Positions 1 through 14,200 of a DNA stretch of 64,000 nt are shown in pieces. The notes below the pieces were generated by a model, which was given only the letters and a program-made list of their open reading frames with translations, did not search any database and was not told where the DNA came from. The DNA comes from Zeugodacus cucurbitae. Its lineage: Eukaryota > Arthropoda > Insecta > Diptera > Tephritidae. The DNA lies in the NCBI RefSeq assembly GCF_028554725.1, contig NC_071668.1:77222719-77286718 (forward strand), read 5' to 3'. Within the stretch, counting starts at the first letter, position 1. The number at the start of each line of letters is the position of its first letter. The translations under genes were made by a program, and so were the position numbers.

Positions 1-2285
1 TTTTCTGCAATCTTTGAGCTCGGGATTGGTAGATTATGTCTTGAAATTTATGCTATGCAAAATATCTGCCATAAGGTATGCTTCGGATCTTTATCTTAAT
101 ATGTGAAACTAAATAAAAGTCAATTCAAATAGTTGGTCTATAAAAAGCGAGGGTTGTATGAAATCGCCGCTAGGAATGATAGACGGTTAGATAGGGTCAC
201 ACCTAGTGTAATGACATAAAAAAGTGATTTTTGGAAATTTTTATTAAAAAATATACTTTATCAATTATTTCACAATTTTAAGAATATATTTATACACGTT
301 TCAAGAATAGCAGAGAAATTTTTGAAGAAAACAATTAAATATTTTTTATGTTATAGTCGATCTCCAACGGCGTGAAAAAAAGGTCCTCCACTGCTGCAGC
401 GATTCCGGCCTTCTCCGTGGATGAAATCTAAAAAAATTAAATTCTCCTTAAACTAGATAATATTGTCTGTACAATGACCTACGATAAAAAGTATCAAAAA
501 TTAACAATATGGCGGCGTTTAAAAAAAATAGTCGAATTTTTCCCAAAATTTTGGTCGTTTTTGGCCAGCCAAAATTCGATTTTTTGATCAGATTAAAAGT
601 CGATAGGTCATTGTACGGAGAACTATATATTGGATCGGATCATTTGTTTTTGAGTTATCACTGCAGCAAATTCAGAAAATGCAGTTTCGAGAAAAACGCG
701 TTTAAAGATAAAATGATCGTTTTCACTGTTACCGAGCGTCTGCTCTTTAAATTGCTATAACTCAAAAACTATTTGAGGTAACGATTTGAAATTTAATATG
801 TTTTTTTTTAAAGGTGTAATCTACCGAAATATGAAACAAACAAATTTTTTTTTTTTTTTTAATTTCACACTACGTGTGCTCCTTAAGACAAGAAATGTAT
901 TTGCCAATAGGCAGACATTCGGTATTGTCGATTTCTCAGATTGTTTCGGAAATGGAAATATTGTTTATGGTATCAAATCCGAAGAAGAAGACTTCTAAGA
1001 CTTATCGAGTAGAGAGAGATTATTTCAAGAGCGAAATCATGTGGGAATGTTACGGTAATGGTTGAAGGTATTTATTTAACACAGAACACTAATTATGGCA
1101 TGACTTCTTGACTTTTTAAATTAAAAAATTCGCTTAGAAACTGGCTAAATTGTGTGATTTTTTGAAACCAGTCATTTTGAATTATTTTTTGCAACCTTTT
1201 CAAAACACATAGAGCAGATATATTTACACATTCTAGATTATCTACGCAAAAGTGAAAACAAATAGGTGAAATGAAAACATTTAAACAGATGTGTGGTGGA
1301 TACACTAACACCAAACAAGCTTTCTTCTGACTCTATTGCATTTCAATGTGAGTCGCCTGATTTTAGACAAAATATAACAGCATTAACCTCCTTGCCTCCT
1401 ACGAGTTATGGGGTAGTACAGTATGCGCCATTTAAACATGCTCAACACCACATTAATGGCCGTTGAATTGCTGTGGAGCAGCATAATTTGTCGAGTTGTG
1501 TTTTCTACTTGTAGCGCTTGCCATTAGCCCACTTCGTTTCGGCATATTTGTTGCTACAAAATCGATTTTTCTTTTCCGATGCGGAGTTGTGAAGAGTGAG
1601 GGAGCAGCTACTCTATTTTTCATCACTTCATTAGTCCAATTCACTTATGATTTCAATTTGCATTGCAACATCTTCATTTTCAGCTACAGCGGCGCATACA
1701 ATATTTCAGCAGACATTTTTCAAAAACTCTACGCAGCACAAGCAATAAGTAGTTTCTATATATTCATATACATATGTATGTATGTATATAGAACTCCATA
1801 TATATTGGCATTTATGCTTTGCCGCCGCCGTCACTTGTTGCTGATGATTTTGCAGTTCATTTGCTTGCTCTGATTGAGCGCCTCCGAACAGCTTCCAGCA
1901 GCCAATCTACAATACAAACATATTTATAGCGCCACTGCATGCTCCAAAATACCGACTGCAGCTCGGACGTTTTGCAATTTTGGTTATTGATGCATATCTA
2001 TAAAGCTTATTTATTCATCGGGTCGGAAGAATTCTCATTAATGTCGATATGTCGTTATATACATAGTAAGTAGATAATCTCCGGATGGCTGAAGTGCGGT
2101 AGTTTTAAAGTGAAGTTTTTGAATTGAATATGTAGTACAAGTATGAGTACATTAGTATTTGTATTTCATATTTTGCTTAGGTCTTAATACAAAATATTCA
2201 AGCCTAGTGGAATACTTTTTTAATATGTCTTATTATAAATAATTTTTTTTTTAATAATAAAATATATTTATATTTTTCATTTCAG
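1..2285. other. Upstream/intronic DNA, no supported gene
   Basis: AT-rich DNA before the first recognised exon of the ADAMTS-like locus. That exon at 2286 begins inside a codon (the preceding intron must be phase 2), so at least one more exon carrying the start codon lies upstream, either here or outside the window; I could not place it. Short open frames here (for example 1496-1873) have no protein-like composition or splice support. A dispersed-repeat fragment lies at about 465-780. Confidence 0.6.
465..780. repeat. Dispersed repeat fragment with inner inverted repeat
   Basis: A 12-base word GTACAATGACCT at 469-480 recurs inverted at 605-616. It is followed by a stretch around 660-770 with GAAAAACGCGTTTAAAG, a type of sequence I recall as common in non-coding insect repeats. 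No coding capacity. The boundaries are approximate. Confidence 0.35.
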
Positions 2286-5200
2286 ATTATGTCTCTTTCT
2301 TCTGCTGATCATCACCATAGTTAGCGCAGACATATCGACTGTGGAACGAATACGGGTAAGTGTTTAGAAAGTTAAAATTCAAGTCAATTATTTGGATCTA
2401 TGGAATATTAAAGGTGGAGACTCGACTTCAATTTGTATATATATTGGGTTAATATATGATATATTATGAAATACCGTTTACCATAGAAGAGAGTGGTCCA
2501 ATAACCATAAAAAAACGAAAATTGTGGAAAAATCTAGCGATGGTTCAACTTTTTTAACTCATTTTTATCAAGCTGTGAAGCGGATGAGCTAGCTAGACTA
2601 GGTACCACTTTACAAAAAAATTTTAATTTAAATAAGGAAATAAGGAATAGATATGCCTCTGGCTACTTGTAGATATTTATACGACAAATATATCATAGTC
2701 ATAGCCGAGTCTCGATGGAAACAGTCCTTGACTTGCTCAACAAACAGAAAAACGTGGCCTGAAATTTGAAATTTAAAAGAAAAAACGTAAGAACTCTAGT
2801 AGGAGTGTTAATAGAAAAGAAAGACAACGATTTGTCACGATTTTCTTGACGATCTCTCCGAAGTTGCTTATATAAAACTTGTTGGATTGTATAACTTCAT
2901 TAAAACCACAGGATGGTTTAGAGAGGCTATGGTAGTGTGATGGAATTCTAGTACCGGTGAAGTCACAATGGGCCCCATAAAGGCCTAAGTTCGGCGTACG
3001 ACATCCACTTTACCCACCTACTGATCTAACTCATCGGAATAATAAGTTTTTTGTAGACCTGTAGAGGAAACGTATCCGCCATATCGTCAATTGACTCAAA
3101 GAAGTCGCAAGGGTTCGTCGGTTCAGAGAATGAGGTGGATGGGACAGTAGGCTTTTTGGACAAATTTGATACGGCTAGAGATGTTGGCACAGTAATTGAA
3201 CAAAGTAGAGAAAGGGTCTCAACTTTTGTTTTCATTGTGTTTCAAAATCACTACTCAATTTCTCTTTCAAAATCTTGATTTAATCTATCGACCGATATTG
3301 ATCCAAGACATGTCCGCTTTCATAAGCGGTGTAGACCAAACAGCAATTCCGATTTTGGCGGAATTAGTAGTCGTGTATGAGAAAGTATATGATAACGTAG
3401 TTCTTTAACTATAATGGTGTCAACGGGTGGAAATCTAAATACTTAACGGACTGATCTGATATTAAAAACGATATTTTTGAAAAATTTCGAGTTTGTTTTC
3501 AAATAAAAATTTTAATTTTGCTAGTTCACGTTATTTAACTATTCCTAATTACATCATGTATTAGCTTAGGAATTTAGATTCTTCTAATCGAGACTATGTA
3601 CTCAAAACAAAGCCCACCAGAGTTTGGTCAGGTTTCTTAGTAGTTCGAAACACTTACAAGTCTTTAAATGTCTAGTTCATTTTATATTCCCAAAAGATGC
3701 TTCAGTTAAAAATATTGAGTTTCCTAAAAAACTGAGAAATACACCTTCGTTTAATGCTTTCCTAACTAGTTTAAAGCTGCCAGGTAGTTTGACGGTGTTC
3801 GTGTGTCAGCATCAGCACACGATCGCTTTACTGTTACTTTTCGTCATAGCGAAACACAAAAGGTGTCGTATATAAGAAACGCTGCAGAATAAGTAGATAT
3901 AGAATTATTGATCGTACACTTAACTGTTCACAGTTTTTTGTTACATATTTTTAGGCAGTTTCATTGAGCTGAATATTGTTAGCTTGCTTCATATGGAAAA
4001 AACTAATACTGTTTATAGTATTTTATGGGCGTATTTGATTTTAATTAATGACTCTGTCAAACGTCTTAATTATACAAAGTTACGCAATTATTATTCGTTT
4101 GCTTCTTTTTTTGTTTGTTTGTAGATGTAATTTTACGATCCCATAAACACTTGGCAGTTGCAGTTGTACCTATTACAGCTGACCTTCTCCCACAAAATTA
4201 CTGAACCTCAAAGAATTCTTGCCACACAAACACAAAAATCGATACGTACATGTGTGTGTGTGTGTGTGCAAATGCATTGGCCCAAAAAGTTTTTGAACTG
4301 TGAAAAAACCGGTATAGCCGAATTTAGTCGAACTTTTCCCATGGGTGTGACTGTCGTTGAACAGCATGATATTTCACTCAAAAACGAGCTGAAGCACACA
4401 CGAACAGCAACAACAATGCCGCAGAACATTACGATCAATATCAACGCTGAAACGCGCCTTGCTCATCTTTCATTGCACGCCCGAGCACATGTAACGAAAT
4501 CAACTGAAACAACAACAACAACAGAATACAACAAAAAATAAACCAAATAAACAAAAATGGAAAATGCAAATCAATTTGCGGCTAAAATTAAATGTGAGAT
4601 AAATCGAGCGACAAGTCATTTACAAGTCAATTGACCTTCACAAATATTTACAACAACAACAAGAGCAACAAACATTACAAGAAGCATTACACTGCATATG
4701 TTCGTGATGTTCGCATTCGGAGCCCTCTGTATGCGTGACATTTCGTCACAACGTTCAATGATCCATCAAATTTGTTCCAAATTTTGATAATCACTGTCAA
4801 CGCCAGTCGCTCTAATGGACGCCAAACCCCTAAAATGTTGATATCCAATCTGTTGGCTCTCCGCATTCTTTTGTTGTTTTCATTTGTATTGTAATTCTAT
4901 GTACCCGTCGTTGTTGTTTTTTTTTTTTTTGCTCGCCAGTGAATGTACTTCCGTTTATCATTAAGATGCTTTGAAGCTCAGTGAATCCAGACATAAATAT
5001 GTACATACCATGTTGAGCTATGAATGCTGAATGAGGAGCGATGATTGATTCCAGCGATATGTTGGCTGTTGGCATTGAATAAGTTGAAATAATAACTTAG
5101 GGGTTCTGGTAGATTTCAATTTCGAGAATTTTTGAAAAATTAAGAAGAAAAGAATTAAGGCGATTTCTGAAACAAATTTATTCAATTTACAAATTTAAAG

Positions 5201-8200
5201 GAAAGATTTTGATGAAGGGTTCATACAATTCTTCAACTTCAGGTATTTTGAAAATGGTTTTTCACGAAAAATAAGGCTAATACAGACTTTCTGCTTTCAT
5301 ATACTTACAAGAAATTTTATTTCTTCCTCAGAAACACAAAGAATGGCTAAATCAACGAAAGCAACAGAAGAGCGATCGTTTGGCGTTGATCGTGAATCAA
5401 CCGAAATCTAACTACGAAGTGGCTAATCTGTGGCGCTATCCCAAACAAGGTGTAGAGCCTGTGCTCGAAACGAGTGCAAATGAGGTGTATCCAGAGAGTG
5501 AAGCGGTTGCAAAGGCCATACAACAACAACCGCCTACCACAACAACACCGACAACTTCAACGCTACGCATAACAACAACAACAAATGGAGTGGAGACAAC
5601 ACCAGTTGGCACTACAATCGACAACACCGAGCTTCAAACAGTATTAGCCGCCACGCCCACCACAGCGGCAGCCACAACCGCAACCGCAACACCTACAATG
5701 CAGCAGCAATCAACAACAGAGTCTATTCAATTTTTAAATGACTACAAAACAGCAACAGCAACCAATGAAGCAGCGGTTAATACGACCACCTCGCGAGTGT
5801 TGGTGAGTGGTGTACCTGAAGCGCCTATTATTAGCGATAATGCGGTGACTGATGTACCTAAAATTGTATTGAGTGCAAAATCCACTACTACAGTAAGGAC
5901 AACAATAACAACGACGACAAGTACTGAGTCACCACCGCGCACAGTGGTTGGCAATGTGTCTGATTTGGCGACAAGCGAAAGCTCAGCGGTGACAACAAGC
6001 ACGAGGCGTCCAAACACCGGTCCACGTCAACGTGCCTATCCGCGCTGGGGCAACTGGGGCAAATGGAGTGACTGCTCACGTAGCTGCGGTGGCGGCGTAC
6101 GCTTTCAGCAGCGCAAATGTATCAATCGGTGAGTGACAAGCTTTTAATAGGTATCTTAATTTAGTTTTTCGATCTAATTGAGAATGATCATTGATTTTAT
6201 TTTGAAAAATGGTGGAGCTTTAGTTAGCACAATTGAGAATTGTATTGTGTGATATGTGATATTTAAAATAACTTAATATATAATAAACAAAAGTATATCT
6301 CGAGTGATGCGTCCGTAACTTCATCAGTCCTCTTTGCGAAGACTTTTCAAGATATTGATTTCTTTATAAGCCATATCTAAAGATAAGAAATCATTTCACC
6401 TTTCTTGTACTGTATGCAAATGTAGTGTGGGGGAAACCCAGCAATCATAGAAAGTGTTTAACTGTCGCTACAACAACAACAACAAGTATAGTAGAGACCA
6501 AAATATGCTTCTATAGATTTTGGAGATGTACTAGTAAGAAAAATCGAAGCCGATTTTAAAAATCGAATTTTAATTATGAATAGCTTGATGTACATATGTA
6601 CACGTGTCTACATAAATATAGCTGAAGTATATATGCAAATAGATTTATTTATGACATTGCCTCTACACAACCGCAATATGTGCTAATAAACATGCGCTTA
6701 TATGTACAAATATATTATATTTATTTTTCCAGTGAAAACCTTCAATGGGTCATTTTTGTTTATTTATTTCATTTAATCGCTTTTTAAACGCGGCTTTTGT
6801 GGTCGAAGTGTTTTTGCTTGAGCCATAAACGAAATATATAGGTGATCTCCCGCCCGGTTTTGTTAATTGGCACAGTTTAATATATGTATATACATATGTA
6901 TATAATATATATGTATGTATGTATGTATGTACAAATCTATCAGTTCTATAAATTTTTTATGCAAATACAAAGCATTAATATTCACCGTCATTAATGGTTT
7001 TGTTGTCTCGTCATCATTAGTGTTGATGACGCGTATATTCTTTTGTTGTTCTACCACCTCCACCACCATCAAGAGAATCAGCATCAACAGCAACAGCAGA
7101 ACCTAAAAATCTCTCATCATTATAAAGGAAATAATAATAAAAAAGAACACAAATAAAAATGAAAATAAAAACAAGTAAGGAAAGGCTAAGTTCGGGTGCA
7201 ACCGAACATTTTATACTCTCGCAATTTATTGAAGAAACTTACAAACATACAAAATTTACCCAAAAATTCGGCATAAAGTTTAATAGAATAACGAAAATCG
7301 TAATATATACTATATGAGGGCTGAGGTAATTCTTTCATTTTCACCAGCAGGGTACACTATATCCAAGACTATACACTCACTTAATTTTGCTAAGATATCT
7401 GACATATTAACCAATACATATATGCGGAATAAAGCCCACCGTATTTTTGAAAAACCTATAATTAGGTATATGAGAGATAGGAGATGTTATGACGCAATTT
7501 TAATAATTTTTTTAACAGAACACTATTAGAAAACAATTTCCTCTGAATTACATAAAATTATCTGAGAGATTTATCCATATTTTCGGTTAAAATTTACCCT
7601 TAGGCGCTGAGTTCAACATGTTCGATATCTGGGGCCTAGAAAAGTTATAGTCCGTTTTCGAAAATTTTTTCACAAGTGATGCCACAGATCATATACAGTA
7701 TTTGTGTAAAGTTTTATTTCGCTATCATCATTGGTTCCTAATGTATATATTAAAGTGTAATGTATTTGTATAAAGTGAAGGATTCAGATGGAATTCAAAA
7801 TTGAGTTATAAGGAAAGTAGTCGTGGTTGTGAACCGATTTCGCTCATTTTTTAGCCGGGGTGTCAAGAAAATAGTATATACCGAATTTCGTTGAAATCTG
7901 TCGAGTAGTTCCTGAGATATGGTTTTTGACCCATAAGTGAGCGATGTGTATTTCTGTGAAATTTAGTGTTTCTGTCGTTTTTCGTTAGTGAGTTAACCCA
8001 TATAACCGATTTGTGGGCGGGGCCACACCCACTTCGCCAAAAAAACTACACCCAAATATGCCCCTTCCTAGTGCGATCCCTTATTCCAAATTTTTCTTTT
8101 ATAGCTTTATTTATGGCTTAGTTATGACACTTTATGTGTTTTTGGTTTTCGCCATTTTGTGGGCGTGGCAATGGTCCGATTTCGCCCATTTTCAAAGCAA

Positions 8201-11200
8201 CCCTCTCACTGCCCCAAAGAACATGTGTTCAAAGTTTCATTAAGAAATCTTAATTTTTACTCAAGCTACAGCTTGCACAGACGGACAGACATCCGGATTT
8301 CAAATCTACTCGTCACCCTGATCACTTTGGTATATATGACTCTATATCTAACTCGTCTAGTTTTAGGTGTTACAAACAACCGTTATGTGAACAAAACTAT
8401 AATACTCTCTTTAGCAACTTTGTTGCGAGGGTATAATAAAAACAAATCGGTAAACAGATGACTGACCGCAAAAGCTGCGTCCAAAACAGTTCGCAAAGCG
8501 CGTGTCTACTACTCTTGTTGTTGTTGCTACCAGTTTCATAGTGGATGGCGTCTAATTGTCGCTTATATCCAGATACGCTTTCAAATATATCACGCTCGTA
8601 AATCGCCCAAAGCCGAACAATCTGAGTCTTTGTAGCGAAATCGTTTATTGGCTTTCTTGAATGTGATTGCTGAAACATATGTTTTTACACGATTTCTATG
8701 AAAAAGACTAGGAAAAACTTCAAAACTAAGAGATACATATACGAGCATTGTGTGCGCGCCGAAGTGGAAAAAATTGAATTATAAATGCTAATCGATTGGT
8801 CAACATTCATACGAAATTATGTGTTAATTTATCTTCAAAGAGCGTTAGAGCCGGCGAAATGTTGTACCTGACTCCAGCACTCATATGTCTGTCTGTCTGT
8901 CTGTATGTATAGAAACATATAAAAAGAGAACCGTAAAAGTACACTTGAAAGTTCAGGTGCTTCCAGTTAGGCTGCTCAATCGCTTCGATCGCTTTTTGTT
9001 GCAAACAATATTTATTCATAGATATTTAGTCAAAATAATCAATTCAATTCTCAATTACTTCTCAGCTGACTCAGTTTATTTGCACTTAAATTGAATTAAT
9101 TAGCTATTATTCTACAATAAATTGCATCATTATATAATTAGGCCGTTACTATGCTCCGTTTGCAGTTGATATAATTGTTGTATACTAAGTCTCATTTGAA
9201 AAACTAAACGCACTTCCTTAATTAAACTAAAATAATTAAATTGATTAATTAATTATGGGATGAAGATTAACATTGATTAATCGGACTCATTTGAAAAAGT
9301 GTTTAAATAAGAGATGATAATTGAGAAACTTCCTTTATTGAACTAAAAAATGTAACTGATTAATTATGAGATTGATTAATCGGACAACCAGTCGAAATAA
9401 TCGACAAGTAAAAACATTAATCGCAATAGATTTACTCTAAATATTTTAGATGGACTCAGAATCTAAATTTATTTCAGGGTGTATTTAATGTTTTATTGTA
9501 CAATCTCACAGTTCTAGGTACTTCTACTCAATCATTTGAAGAGTAAACATTTATTTTTATGTATATTGAGGAGGGGACAACAATTTAGGAACATAGTCCG
9601 AGAAAAATGTGTTCCCAGTTTCCTTTTCAGGGACTCATGACAGCTTTATGACAACCAAGTCACTAAGTCATAGAAACTAGTGATCTATTAAGTTTTGTTT
9701 AGCTCACTGAGGAGGTTTGTGACACACCCCACGCAAAAATCGGAACTACTCTCTTGAAAGTTTTGAAATTAGATTACGTGATGCTTTGAAATACATAATT
9801 AAATCAGATGAATTCGGAATTTCGCAGATTTTCATACCAATCTATCATTTCCTCAACTTTGTTGTATGCCCCGAGTTCTGTGGGGACTCTTATTAGAAAC
9901 AACTTCACCAAAATTAATACTATTTCATACAGTTCTAGTAATATTGTGAACTCAGTTAGGTTCGTTAAACAATGTCTCTTAAAATCTCTGATGAGTTAGA
10001 ATGGGTTCCGAAAACAAATTGAAAGTTCTTGATAAGTGGTGTTTAGACCTTACTTCAAAAAGCCTGTTCCCAACAAAACAGAGCTTGAAAAATATAACCC
10101 TCTGGTCAGTGGTTCAACTTTTAATTATTTACTTAATAAGCCTTCGTAATATTTGTTGCTTTCCCCAAAGATCTAGCAGTTTTTAAAACACAATTTATCA
10201 CCGAAATTTATTAAAAATATCGATTTTATACCGTGTAGCGTTAGCTTTTTCCGGGGGTTTTTACGATTCAGTAGAAGCTGACACTTTATAGCAAAAATAA
10301 ATGTAAATGTGTTTACATAGTATCGAATATGATGATCATCACAACAATGACATTCACAAAACTTCAGAAGTTATAGACCCATAAATATGCAAATGAACGG
10401 CAAAAGATAGAAATAAACAAACGGTGCAAAATAAAATGGAGAACAAACAAACCGCAAAAATAAAATAAGAGCGCTGTACAGCCAAGCCGATCTCGAAAAT
10501 ACAGAGTTTGGCAGAATAAACAGTTTGTTTTCTTATTTCTACGATTTCTCAGTAGCGAGACCACATAGATGCGAGTACGAAAATAAAGTTTATAGCCGCT
10601 GGCACTATACCGTTATAGGTATAAATAGAGGCGGCGGCTGCGCAAACGATTGTGAGTCTCAATTGAGCTGGTCAAGCGTGTGGACGTACTTAATAATAAT
10701 AAAATAAAATAAAATGTCGAAATTTTTCCTTGCTGCACTTCTCTGCGTCGCTGCGTGCGCACAGGTGAGTAAAGCGTTGCTTCGGAATTTTATAAAGCAG
10801 AGTGAAACAGTAAATTAACAACGGACATTTCGCATTTCTCTTACTTTCGCATAGTTGTCTTTTGCTGCCAGCATTGCCGAAGCGATCGATGCTGATCTGC
10901 GCGTAAACCTCGAGGGCTACAACAAGATCCTCGCCGCAGTCGATGAAACACACAAAGCCAATTTGGAGAAATTGATCGCCCAGACCGAGGCTGCGCTCAA
11001 GGAGGCCGACCACAAGCAGAAGACCAGCATTTTGGATGGTCTTGCTGGCGCTTTCCCCGAAGAATTCAATCAGTATTTGCACAAGAAATTGCAGGAATTG
11101 AATGTTGATGGTGAAATTCAACAATCCGTCGATTTCTACAAGGGTTTGTTGGAAAAGTCCGAGTCCGGTGAATTCAAGGCTGACATTGAGAAGTCCATCG

Positions 11201-14200
11201 AAAGATTGAACGCCATTGCACAAGAGGCTGATGCCGCTAAAAAGGTAGAAAGCTATTTGCAATTCACCCAAGACCACCGTGCCGGTTTCCAGGAATACTT
11301 GAAGAAGCAAACCTTGCCACAAATCGAGACCTCCTTGAACGGTGCCATCAAATTCTTTGACGGTTTGCTCGCTCAAGCCGATATCAAGCACAAGGAAGAA
11401 ATCACCGCTTTGAAGGTAAAGGCTGAGGGAGGTTTGACCGCCGCCAGCTTGGAAGATAAGCAAAAGATCTACTTCGAAGTTACCAACCCCGAAAACAAGG
11501 ACGTGTTCAACTACTTGAGAGAGAAATACATCGAAAAGCAATAGAACGTTACTTGACTCAAGTGTTGTGTATCAAATATTTGTATGGAATCGTAAATTTA
11601 ATTTATTTCAAAGTTGAAGAATGTGTGTCGTTAAAAGGACCCGTCTATTGGCGTACGTGTGAAAATAAAAATTGGAAAAGCATATTGCTAAAATGAAAAA
11701 AAATCATTGTTTTGCTTTTCGCTTTTAATGAAGCCTTATGAGCGTGTTAGTGTTACGAATTAATGGCTGATTGAGAGACGCTCAGACATGTCTTTATGCT
11801 TATTAGACAAGCTGAAGCTACTGCTCATTAGACAATTTTAATACCATAATATTTATTGAGTTTTTATTGTAGAATGGAATTGTCTTGTTTATTTTTTTAT
11901 TTCCTTATATTTGTATTGGGTGATTCTCAAGATGCTACTGTCTATTTAAGTATACTCTTAACCTTAATTTGTCTTTGAAAACAAACGTTTGACATTTAAT
12001 TATGCAAAACAATGTGGAATTCCATGAAATTGGTTTAATTTTGTTGATTTATTTTGAATTAATTATTAATTAGCTGTTTATTAGCTCTAGCAGATTTGCT
12101 AAATTTCTCCTCATGTATTATTTGTTGAAATTATTTATTTAAATTAGCTGGAGTATAATTTCTAATCATTTATGAAATTAATTTAAGCACAAAAACCGGT
12201 TAAAGATACTGGCGCCAATTTACAGAATAATTATGGCTCGGTATCTGTCACCAAAAAGTTTATTTTGGCATTTCAGTCAATTAGTAAATTGTCTACATTA
12301 GCGTGTGTGAATAAAAAATTAATGACTGACTCATTAAGGGGTCCTCTGAAACTCTTTTGGAAAGTTATCGAATATTGTATCTCAGAGTATAATATATATT
12401 TTTTGAACAAAAATGATTTCAGTATGTTCTACAAATGTGTTCTATATCTTACGTTGTATCCACATCAGTGATCATCCATATCGTCTATGTTAGATCTCTT
12501 AGCTTTCGTAGTACGTGAAATTGTCAATTTTCTCCCGTTGAATTTTTCTTCAATTTTTCAAGTAAGAAAAATATAGGTTATCTTTCATGCTAGACTAGTT
12601 ACACTTGTACACAAATCAAATAAATATTCAAAGTCATATTTTAAGTAAGCAAACCACTGACTGAGTTCCTGATTGTTTAACTGATGAACGAAATTGCATT
12701 AGGATATAGTTGTTTGAGTAACTATAATTTTTTGATTAAGCAATCGGTTGTGTTGTAACACGAATCTTAAAAGCGTTTTGATTTTTAAGAGCGTGCCTTG
12801 CAGGTTGCGTGCTTTTGATTGCGTAGTCTCCTATAAAATGAGTAATTAGATATAATTCGAAAAGAGGCGGTATTTACACGTCTCATAAGCGAAAAGCGGA
12901 AGGTCCCATGCACTGTGAGGAAATAAAATTAATAAAATTGTGTATGAAATAATTTAATGTTGCATTTAGTTTATATAGCGAAGCAGTGCATTTGTCCTCA
13001 TTTTGAGTTATAGTAAATCTCCTTAATCTCTTTCAAGTAATTAATTCCATTAAACTAATTTGTATGTGCGTTTGCCCCTACTTGGAACTCATGGAGCAGA
13101 CAAAACTGAGTCACTTCAATTACTTAGTAGATTGCAGAGACGTTTACCTCAATTTAATTAATTCATAGTCTTCTATGTATATTCACATAGAGGGTGGTTC
13201 AGAATGATAATTTTTAAAGACTATATGAAATTTGAAATAGTTTTGGACAACTATTGAGGTAATAGTTGTTGGTCGGTTACAAACCCGAGTTCATGCTTAC
13301 AAGGTAGATGTCACAGTCCAAGATATAGCGTGATTTTGGTTATAGACTTTTCGGTGAGCCGAAGAAAATGGTTCTCATAAAGCTTGAATTACAATTAATT
13401 AGAGTTTTTCTAAACATAAATTGGGTTGCCAACACTAAAAATACATCTATTTATCTTTCGGCTCAGCCTTTATATAGATTAAATCGGATTACCGCAGCGT
13501 ACTCAAAATATGCATTTAGTGCGCTGCTCTTACAATTGTCATTGAAAATTCCGTACTAGATAAATGTAGAGCTCCGTCTGTGATTAAGACGCACCAAGTT
13601 TGATGCAAATTGCATTTGCATGCTGGAAGTCAGTAATAACTTAGCTATCGACCTAGACCTATGCGCTTGTTGAGCAGTTTTTGAGGTGATTTTCTTATAT
13701 GAAATACTTCCACGGTTTTGAAATAAGTTTTTACGGTGTAACTGGCAATAAAATTGGCTTGCATGCACGCCAAACACACTTTAAGACGCTTGAGTGCATC
13801 AAGTCTAGCAGTAAGCAATAAGCTTCGCAATTAGAAAGTTAAGTAAACACAATGCTTTGGCAAAAGCTGCTGCTGATCAATCTTCAAATAATCCTCGCAC
13901 TGCAGGTATGAAGAAACTGAAAACTTCTGTGAAACTAGATTGAGTAAAAAGTGTGTCTTTCTACCGCACAGTTAATCGCCGCCAACTCAGCCGAAGTGGA
14001 TGTGGACGAACTGAAGTCGCAAATTAGCAGTCATCTCAGCTACACAGCGCGTCGGCTGGTGCGCCTACAGCAGGACGTCGACGAAAAGTATGCCGTCGAG
14101 TTGGAGCAACTGCTGGCGCTTTACTTAAAGGCCGCCAACGCCGAGGATCCGCTGATCGAAGAGAAGCAGCTGCTGGAGTACGAAGGTGAGCAACGGCAGT

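Larger units (their letters stand above)
2356..5331 (+). other. loh: loh intron
   Basis: Donor GGTAAGTG at 2356 and acceptor CTTCCTCAG at 5331, phase 0 on both sides. It contains an old LINE remnant (about 2530-3010), a (TG)n run at 4251-4269 and otherwise AT-rich DNA with CA-rich patches. The 127-codon open frame at 4158-4541 is low-complexity and crosses the TG repeat; I do not call it a gene. Confidence 0.7.
6129..10619 (+). other. loh: First part of the 15.9-kb loh intron
   Basis: The intron starts at GTGAGT (6129, phase 2) and ends at 22011. This part holds a (TATG)n run near 6911-6931, the 1.2-kb repeat copy at 7171-8442, a (TGTC)n run at 8885-8903, a degenerate tandem repeat at 9190-9385 and AT-rich filler. 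No gene seen. Confidence 0.7.

Noticed and set aside
1496..1873. 125-codon open frame
   Set aside because: No domain, signal or splice evidence, and ordinary AT-rich composition; could at most contain a missed loh leader exon.
4158..4541. 127-codon open frame with Cys/Val and Thr runs
   Set aside because: It crosses a TG microsatellite and CAA repeats; composition is that of repeats, not a protein.
5742..6017. Antisense open frames over the Thr-rich exon of loh
   Set aside because: Val/Leu-rich products of the reversed ACA/ACN repeats; no other support.
8013..8243. Hydrophobic open frame resembling a membrane protein
   Set aside because: Lies within the 1.2-kb repeat; the other two copies do not keep the frame.
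10690..11541. Long antisense open frame (283 codons) over the first nested gene
   Set aside because: It mirrors the strongly codon-biased plus-strand exon, lacks splice or promoter support, and crosses that gene's signal exon and intron.
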